Source: Liolophura sinensis
Taxonomy: Eukaryota; Mollusca; Polyplacophora; Chitonida; Chitonidae
Length of the DNA stretch: 64,000 nt
NCBI RefSeq assembly: GCF_032854445.1
Contig: NC_088307.1
Location: 8,570,017 to 8,634,016, forward strand
Direction of reading: 5' to 3'
Part shown: piece by piece, positions 57,003 through 64,000 of the stretch
How positions within the stretch are numbered: the stretch's first letter is position 1
Layout: each line of letters opens with the position of its first letter
The notes under the pieces: model-generated
Databases searched by the model: none
The model's input: only the letters and a program-made list of their open reading frames with translations
Told to the model about the DNA's origin: nothing
Position numbers and translations under genes: made by a program

Positions 57003-58140
57003 TATATTTTGTAATCCCATGAGGTGGTGCAGGGCCCAGGTCGTGTGGATTAGTCGTGGGAGGCAAGGTGGCATATTTTTGTAATCCCTTGAGGTGGTTT
57101 AGGGCCGGGGTCGTGTGGATTAGCAGTGGGAGGGCAGGTGGCATATTTTGTAATCCCTTGGGGTGGTTTAGGGCCGGGGTCATGTGGATTAGCAGTGGGA
57201 GGGAAGGTGGCATATTTTGTAATCCTGTGAGGTGGTTTAGGCCCGGGGTCGTGTGGATTAGCTGTGGGAGGGAAGGTGGCATATTTTGTAATCCCCTGAG
57301 GTGGTGTAGGGCCGGGGTCGTGTGGATTAGCAGTGGGAGGGAAGGTGGCATATTTTGTAATCCCTTGAGGTGGTTTAGGGCCGGGGTCGTGTGGATTAGC
57401 AGTTGGAGGGAAGGTGGCATATTTTGTAATCCCCTGAGGTGGTGCAGGGCTGGGGTCGTGTGGATTAGCAGTGGGAGGGAAGGTGGCATATTTTGTAATC
57501 CCTTGAGGTGGTTTAGGGCCGGGGTCGTGTGGATTAGCAGTGGGAGGGAAGGTGGCATATTTTGTAATCCCCTGAGGTGGTTTAGGGCTGGGGTTGTGTG
57601 GATTAGCAGGGGGAGGGAAGGTGGCATATTTTGTAATCCCCTGAGGTGGTTTAGGGCCGGGGTCGTGTGGATTAGCAGTGGGAGGGAAGGTGGCATATTT
57701 TGTAATCCCCTGAGGTGGTTTAGGGCCGGGGTCATGTGGATTAGCAGTGGGAGGGAAGGTGGCATATTTTGTAATCCCCTGAGGTGGTGCAGGGCCGGGG
57801 TTGTGTGGATTAGCAGGGGGAGGGAAGGTGGCATATTTTGTAATCCCCTGAGGTGGTTTAGGGCCGGGGTCGTGTGGATTAGCAGTGGGAGGGAAGGTGG
57901 CATATTTTGTAATCCCCTGAGGTGGTTTAGGGCCGGGGTCGTGTGGATTAGCAGTGGGAGGGAAGGTGGCATATTTTGTAATCCCTTGAGGTGGTTTAGG
58001 GCTGGGGTCGTGTGGATTAGCAGTGGGAGGGAAGGTGGCATAGTTTGTAATCCCCTGAGGTGGTGCAGGGCCGGGGTCATGTGGATTAGCAGTGGGAGGG
58101 AAGCTGGCATATTTTGTAATCCCTTGAGGTGGTGCAGAGC
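57003..58140. repeat. Minisatellite, 69-bp unit, about 16.5 copies
   Basis: Unit: GCATATTTTGTAATCCCCTG, AGGTGGTTTAGGGCCGGGGT, CGTGTGGATTAGCAGTGGGA, GGGAAGGTG. Much richer in G than its surroundings on the plus strand. 69 is divisible by three and both strands remain open for more than 360 codons. Confidence 0.98.
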
Positions 58141-58303
58141 CTTAAGCCATTAATTGTTAGGTCAGAAATGGATTGTAGCACAGCATCTACATTTTTGTAT
58201 CTATTTTTCCTGAATTTGTCATGGTATGTTTCATGCGATGTATGACATCATAATGAGCTGCGAAAGGAATATTTGAAGTCGATAAAAATGACATTAGGGT
58301 CCT
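58141..58303 (+). other. EVI5 intron 3, no feature seen
   Basis: Short AT-rich spacer. Confidence 0.5.
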
Positions 58304-58421
58304 GGGGCACGTTTCACAAAGCGTGCTCAGCATTGCATATGTAACTTCCATGGTAACCAGTACTGTAGGTGTTATGTTGCCATGGTAGTCACATCTACGT
58401 TCGCTTTGTGAAAGGGGCCCC
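58304..58421. mobile_element. Short palindromic MITE, about 118 bp
   Basis: Ends GGGGCACGTTTCACAAAGCG and CGCTTTGTGAAAGGGGCCCC are inverted repeats. The interior has CTTCCATGGTAACC and TTGCCATGGTAGTC, also roughly inverted. Elements with GGGGC...TTTCACAAAGC ends are common in marine invertebrate genomes. Confidence 0.78.
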
Positions 58422-59108
58422 TGCTGTGGAGCATTTGACAGGTCCCCAAAATTGATTGACAGTGAAAGTGCTTAAATTTGTAACGTTTCTGACTAACACT
58501 TACGTCAATAAAACAACCTTCATCTTTACATACATGTATATGTATAGGTGTTTTGTACTTGATCAGCATTCATTGGACAACTCTCTGCAGTTACTTATAA
58601 CAAGTGTTTGTACAGTGTATAAGGGTGAGAACCTAGCAGCCAATGTTAATCCGACCAGTGAGCCCACTAATCAATCTGTGATGTCGTCTTAAGTCGCATA
58701 GCATGGTAATTAGTTGGTGGAAAATGGATCCAAGTAATGTTATTTATGATAGTATGCCTTCATGTAATGATTTATGTGACATGGAAGGCATATCTAGAAA
58801 ACATTTGGAAGGTTCTGATTTTAAATGTGTCTTGAATGCATGAATAAGCATTTTGTAAATGCAACTCAAAATGATGGTTCTCTAGGTGCTTCTAAATCTT
58901 TGAATGAAAGAAATTTGTATGAAAGCAACTTTCTAGTGGTAAACCCTCATATTTTTATCCAATTTACGTGCCAGTTTTAAAACAGCTTGATTAGTTTGGG
59001 CAACCAGAAGTTTAGGAGCCAAAACATTCTCCAAAACTAAAATGGCTATGGTTAAGGACCCATTAATTAAAGCATTAATTAATATGGTATAAATTAATTC
59101 ATGGTGTT
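58422..59108 (+). other. EVI5 intron 3, no feature seen
   Basis: AT-rich; no exon found. Confidence 0.45.
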
Positions 59109-59381
59109 AACGGCCTATGTCGCCAAGGAGATGAGCACACCAGCGTGACGCAATTACCCAGGAGCGCCTCCCAGCAGTGCTGTGGCTGTGAGTTCAAGTC
59201 CAGCTCATTTTAGCTTCTCTTCTTCCATATGTGTGGTCTGCCAAGCCCCCTGCACATGGTCATGGATTGCCCCTATTCTCGGCCCGGTTTCCCCCCACCA
59301 CTAAGCATGTCGTGGTCGTATAAGTGAAATATTTTTAAGTATGACATAAAACATTGATCAATTAAATAAATAAATAAATTG
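59109..59381 (+). mobile_element. SINE family A, diverged full-length copy
   Basis: Head with a changed A box (TGTCGCCAAGGAGATGAGCA) and a good B box (GAGTTCAAGTCCAGCTC); tail to AAATAAATAAATAAAT. A short imperfect duplication (ATGGTGTTA, GTGGTGTTA) flanks it. Confidence 0.9.
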
Positions 59382-60149
59382 TGGTGTTAGCAGGGTAGTA
59401 CATGGACATTCAGACAAGTTGCAAGTATTAAAGCCTTCCTGCTTTTTTCTGAGGTTGTTGCTCCAGGTATAAAAGCCAAGTTGTAATGGTCAGTTGGGCA
59501 GGGTTGTGCCAGACACCCGAGGATGGCCTGGTGGGAGGGCAATTTAGAGGGAAATTAAGATAATAATATAGAATGTGGGAAAGGCTGCAAAAGTGGTGAC
59601 ATTTGATCTGCTGTTTTTAGCCTTTTAGCAGGAATGTTTAGTTTCTTTTTTTTTTTCACATGGTTATTATTCTATCTAATGGACATATTTATGTCTTTAC
59701 TTTTCCAAAAAAACTGGGAGAGAAATGTAGTTCTTTGCTTTCAGCACTACTAATATCTGTCTAAAAATTAGAAGAATTGGGGCATTCTAAATAATTAGTT
59801 AGCTTAATGGGTACTGTATAAATGAACACGAACAAGAGCCTGCATGTTTACAATAATACTTGTCATTGATAGAGTGGTGTTAGTAACCAATATACCCAGA
59901 ATAGCTTTCATACTGTGTTAAAATATAAAGTACTTTAATGACTTCCTACTTTTTTGTGAATTATACAGCTTCATTGAGAACGAAGCCACTAGCCCACCTG
60001 TTTGGTCGTTACCAAACAAGCAGCATCAGCTGTGTAAATTTGAATGAACGGCCTGCGGATGGTCATGACCTAAAATAGATCTCCTGCGCATTCTGATCAT
60101 TCATAATGCAGAAATGGAAGAAAAACAATAGAAAATCTACTTCACTACA
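59382..60149 (+). other. EVI5 intron 3, no feature seen
   Basis: AT-rich; no exon found. Confidence 0.45.
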
Positions 60150-60280
60150 GTATTTGATTATTTGATTGAAGTTATACGCCGTACTCTAGAATATTTCACT
60201 TATACGTCTTTGGCCAGCATTATGATGGAAGGAACCTGGGGGAAACCCACCACCATCCACAGGTTGATGGCTGACCTTCA
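60150..60280 (-). mobile_element. SINE family A, 5'-truncated
   Basis: TTTGATTGAAGTTATACGCC, GTACTCTAGAATATTTCACT, CCATCCACAGGTTGATGGC. Confidence 0.88.
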
Positions 60281-60957
60281 CTACAACGGTGACCTTGTAA
60301 TGTCACTGCAGGCCACTAACATATGATAGATATTGTGTGAAGAGAATATTTATTGTGAAAATCAAGGCATTGAGGGAATGCAGTTCGCCTTTAACGTGAC
60401 ATTAGCAGTGTTTATATGTCCATGTTGAGGTGAACATGGAATAGTGTTATTTGATAAAGGACTACATATATACATCTTCGTTGAAAAACCCTTCAGACTA
60501 CAAATCCTGTTAAAATTACTGTGAACTTTCGATAACCCCTGCCTGCAAAATTATCTTCTTTTTTTTTTAAAATAGATGGTGCACAGTTTCCGTCTTTTAG
60601 TTCTACACTAACCCATCATTTCTGCCCCAAGTCAACTTCCTCATAGTTTTGTGTGAATAATAAAAAAGAAGAAAAAGATGTTGTCATTATCTAATTTTTT
60701 TCAGTGTTCTATTTAAGTGTGGTATCATGTTTTTTCATGACTACCTCTTGATGTTGTTATTTCCTTGTAGTTATGTATTTCAAGAGTACAGTTGTACTAG
60801 ATTCTGTTGGGTGAAAACACATGAAGTGAATGCTCCAATTGTGAACGTTAATTCCCCATTTCCATCATTTCTGTGGTTTTTAAAATAAATGACGAATTGG
60901 TAGATAAAAAAATTGATGATGTGTATCTATTCTGTATACTTTCCTTTTTAATATAAG
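60281..60957 (+). other. EVI5 intron 3, no feature seen
   Basis: AT-rich; no exon found. Confidence 0.45.
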
Positions 60958-61420
60958 TAGGTAAATACCTTTTTACCTCAATTTCTGTGTTGTTAATGAC
61001 TTACCTTGATGAATTGCCAGTGGTAAAAATGTTGATACTAAATATACATGGCAGTTTTGTGAATATACAGGTGAATACCCTTTTGCCTCTACTTCTGTGT
61101 TGTTAATGACTTACCTTGATGAATTGCCAGTGGTAAAAATGTTGATACTAAATATACATGGCAGTTTTGTGAATATACAGGTGAATACCCTTTTGCCTCA
61201 ACTTCTGTGTTGTTAATGACTTACCTTCATGAATTGCCAGTGGTAAAAATGTTGATACTAAATATACATGGCAGTTTTGTGAATATGCAGGTAAATACCC
61301 TTTTGCCTCTACTTCTGTGTTGTTAATGACTTACCTTGAATAATTGTTTGGTAATGATTTTGATACAACATGTAAGTATACTTGGCATTTTTGTGGATAT
61401 ACAGGTAAATATTCTTTCCC
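60958..61420. repeat. Tandem repeat, 110-bp unit, about 4 copies
   Basis: GTGAATACCCTTTTGCCT begins at 61071 and 61181, and GTAAATACCC at 61291: a strict 110-bp period. The first and last copies are diverged, the inner ones nearly identical. Confidence 0.95.
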
Positions 61421-62438
61421 TTGGGCCACTTAGAAGGCCTAATGTTTAGAATGGCCTCAAAGTCGAGAAGCCAGGGATCAGGGGTGATTTTAATATTTGT
61501 GTATATATAAGTATATTTGTGATTTTGTGAAAAGACAGGAAATTAACAGAATTCATGGTCAAATTTGGCTTTGAATTAATTAGAGGAGTCATTCTGTTTG
61601 TTATTCAGCATGACTGTAGGCTCTATATTGTGTGTGTGTGGTCAGGAGATGTTGTTCACAGCAATAACAAATTGTTACAATGCCGTAATCTATGAATAAA
61701 AAAAGCACAGGCTAAGAAAAAAAAAAGAGGTCAGTGAGGAAATAATTTTATGATTTCCTCTTTTGTGGGAAGATTTTTATGCGACAGATTGTCTGATAAA
61801 CTCCTATCATGGTGTGTGAGGAGATAATGACCTCATTGTCTGCATGTTTGGCTGGCACAGTAATGGTGTTGGATGGTCTACAGAGGCTTACATGTACTCT
61901 ATTTCACCTAAAGTTTAATGTGTGTAAATGCATTTTCACAAATGCATAAAGAGTTTAAAATAGTACTTTAATGACAACATTAAGTTTTCCTGATAAGTTA
62001 ATCAGACTCCACAAAAACCTCTTTAATATAGTTGCCCTACAGAGTGGTTGAATTGATCGTCAGAATCAGTTGTAATGTATCACTTTAAAACGGATAAACT
62101 GGATGTGAAATACAGCATTTTGTTGACTTATTTCACTCATGTTTTGATGTTGTAATATATCACATTTACATGTTATATGAGCTTTTTGAGTGAATAAAGA
62201 AAAAAGAAACAAAAAAGTCAGAGCCGAAAAACAAAGTAAAACCAGGTTTTTGTCCCAAGATGGTTATTTTACAGCCATAAAAAAACCAACTTATCCCCAA
62301 AATATCATTGCTAATCCAAACAACTTCCTCAAAGCTGGGTGTATGAATTATTTCTTGCAATGGCTCTGAATGTAACAGTCCCTTTCTGTCCACTGCAGTG
62401 CATGGTGTTTTCTAAATTATGTAAAGACAAATAAAGGT
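61421..62438 (+). other. EVI5 intron 3; possible MITE family E remnant
   Basis: About 61910-62040 faintly resembles family E (AATGCATTTTCACAAATGCA, CCACAAAAACCTCTTTAA). Nothing else recognised. Confidence 0.35.
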
Positions 62439-62690
62439 GGGGCGTCCGTGGCTCAGTCGGTTAGCGCATTAGCGCAGCGTAGTGACCCAGAAGCCTCTCA
62501 CCAATGTGGTCAATGTGAGTTCAAGACCAGCTCATGCTGGCTTCCTCTCCGGCCGTACATGGGAAGGTCTGTCAGCAACCTGCGGATGGTTGTGGATTTC
62601 CCCCGTGCTCTGCCCGGTTTCCACCCACCATAATGCGTATAAGTGAAATATTCTTGAGTACGGCGTAAAACACCAATCAAAAGAAAAAAC
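62439..62690 (+). mobile_element. SINE family A, full-length copy
   Basis: A box TGGCTCAGTCGG and B-box region GAGTTCAAGACCAGCTC; the body is well kept; the tail is ATTCTTGAGTACGGCGTAAA, CACCAATCAAAAG. An imperfect duplication (ACAAATAAAGGT and ACAAAGAAAGGT) flanks it. Confidence 0.92.
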
Positions 62691-62820
62691 AAAAACAAAG
62701 AAAGGTTATAGTTCACCCCAGAGATTGGTATGTGAAAATGCACTTTTAGAAATCACATACATAAAGCCCTTAAAATGACACTTTTGATTCTAACAATTAA
62801 CTTTCAAGTGTCAGTATAAT

Positions 62821-62967
62821 ATTTATTTATTTGTTTGATTGGTGTCTTACGCCACACTCAAGAATATTTCACTTATACGACGACGGCCATCATTATGATG
62901 GGAGAAAACCGGGCAGAGCCCGGGGAAAACCCACGACCATCCGCAGGTTGCTGGCTGACCTTCCCGT
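62821..62967 (-). mobile_element. SINE family A, 5'-truncated, close to consensus
   Basis: TTGATTGGTGTCTTACGCCA, ACTTATACGACGACGGCCAT, GGGCAGAGCCCGGGGAAAAC, CATCCGCAGGTTGCTGGCTG. Opposite in orientation to the copy 130 bp to its left. Confidence 0.93.
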
Positions 62968-62984
62968 ACTTACTATAATGAGGT

Positions 62985-63200
62985 GAATAAATCAATCAAA
63001 ACCAAACAATGCATGATGCTTGAAAAATGCAAAATTTAAGGTGAAATACAGGATTTATACATGTGCATGCATTTTTGGTGCTGAAAGTCACATTTTCCAG
63101 TAGAGTATCAACCCACTTTCTAAACAAACCTCAAAACACGTACTTGTACCTAAGATCTAAGGTATATCGAACAGCCAGAAACAAAGTCAGGAACCAAGTT
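62985..63200 (+). mobile_element. MITE family E, diverged copy
   Basis: CACATTTTCCAGTAGAGTAT, CTTTCTAAACAAACCTCAAA and TACCTAAGATCTAAGG correspond to the interior and right half of the 42-kb copies. Confidence 0.55.
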
Positions 63201-63235
63201 TCACCGAGTTTAAAGTCATGCATATACAGTATACC

Positions 63236-63455
63236 AGACTTCCTCAATTTTTTCACTCACGAAAGGGCAATTACTTTCAGACCAATTTATGAATACTTAT
63301 GATTTGATTTTGGAGACAAGACTACATTGGTTGGATTGGCCATTTTCAGGGCTGTACACAAAGCATAATTTTATCAATCTACACAGAGTAATGCCTTCAG
63401 AATATGCTTGAATAAACACGTTGCAAACATGCGAAATAGTTGAAGAACTACAGTA
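63236..63455 (+). mobile_element. MITE family C, near-complete
   Basis: Begins CTTCCTCAATTTTTTCACTC and ends ACATGCGAAATAGTTGAAGA, ACTACAGTA. Interior GGGCTGTACACAAAGCATAA and AATGCCTTCAGAATATGC match the copy at 25.8 kb. Confidence 0.82.
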
Positions 63456-63884
63456 TTGTACGATCAAGTGCATGATTTGTCTTCCATAATAATGTACCAG
63501 GAAGACACATGATACATTACATGATACTCCACAAGGTTCTGCTTTGTCGTGTATCTTTCATGGAGATACATGTAACTGCTGTAACTTTTATAGTTATAAT
63601 CTTCAGGTGCTCTACTTGACAATGATTGGCAGATTTGTGTATGTACTGTATGTAAAATAGCATGAATCGGTATCCTGTTTGCATTCACTTTTTGTCAGCT
63701 GTTATTTTACTTTGTGTACAATATTTTATACTTGCTGTAAAATCCACACACAGTGCCTTATATGTATCTGTACTTTCAATACACCTGTTGGACCACCAGT
63801 TAAATGCATTTATTTGTTGATTCACAAAAAACTGTTTGTTTCATCTGTACTTTTTTTGGCCCCTTTGTGATCACAATTAGGCAG
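63456..63884 (+). other. EVI5 intron 3, no feature seen
   Basis: AT-rich; no exon found. Confidence 0.45.
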
Positions 63885-64000
63885 GACTAATTGCACAGAC
63901 CAGTGATCCCCCCAAGCTAGATTAAAGTGTAATTAGGCTGGACTAATTAGACACACCAGTGGTCCCCCCTAAGCCAGATTAAAGTGTAATTAGCCTGGAC
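63885..64000. repeat. Tandem repeat at the window edge, about 56-bp unit
   Basis: Two full units and the start of a third: GGACTAATT, CCAGTGATCCCCCCAAGC, AGATTAAAGTGTAATTAG. The array continues past the window. Confidence 0.85.

Noticed and set aside
56992-58153. 372-codon minus and 365-codon plus frames
   Set aside because: Produced by the 69-bp minisatellite, by the same mechanism.

Overview
This is eukaryotic nuclear DNA from an animal: AT-rich, gene-poor, and dense in tRNA-derived SINEs, short inverted-repeat elements (MITEs), minisatellites and one homogeneous satellite. The commonest SINE has an intact-looking tRNA-like head, a conserved central region, and a tail with ATTCTTGAGTACGGCGTAAA followed by AAATAAATAAA. 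That style is typical of molluscan genomes, where the V-SINE family RUDI is described. A second SINE ends in ACTCACTCACTC. I therefore read the source as a lophotrochozoan, most likely a mollusc; this is inference, not a database result.

Two genes can be supported. (1) On the minus strand, 6343-7992 encodes a 549-residue coiled-coil protein with a UBAN-type ubiquitin-binding motif of the ABIN/TNIP class and a C-terminal NZF (RanBP2-type) zinc finger of the ubiquitin-binding Thr-Phe kind. The coding part is one exon. Upstream lie a plausible 5'UTR intron, a TATA-like box and a perfect palindromic kappa-B site, which suggests an NF-kB-responsive gene acting in NF-kB/ubiquitin signalling. (2) On the plus strand, three exons (42034-42143, 45159-45310, 48649-48734) encode the first 116 residues of an EVI5-family TBC/RabGAP protein. 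The catalytic TBC domain is not in the window, so intron 3 is longer than 15 kb and the gene runs off the right edge. The EVI5 leader carries a start-stop uORF and an overlapping uORF. A third, unrecognised reading frame (minus strand, 21604-22523) has one stop and one frameshift and is probably a pseudogene or decayed mobile-element gene.

Layout. 0-6 kb: SINEs and short tandem repeats. 6-9.1 kb: the UBAN-NZF gene and its promoter region. 9.2-19 kb: an inverted-repeat element, a 115-bp tandem repeat, two promoter-like stretches, 16 copies of a 140-bp satellite (14.0-16.2 kb), and a full SINE of the second family. 19-42 kb: minisatellites, SINEs, three MITE families (called C, D and E here) and the decayed frame. 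42-64 kb: the EVI5 5' end and its introns. Intron 3 holds three very long minisatellites (44-, 66- and 69-bp units). The last two have units divisible by three and are open on both strands, producing long artificial ORFs.

The two real genes do not form an operon and nothing in the sequence links their functions. Most of the remaining DNA is a record of repeat insertion; several nested insertions with target-site duplications give a relative age order.
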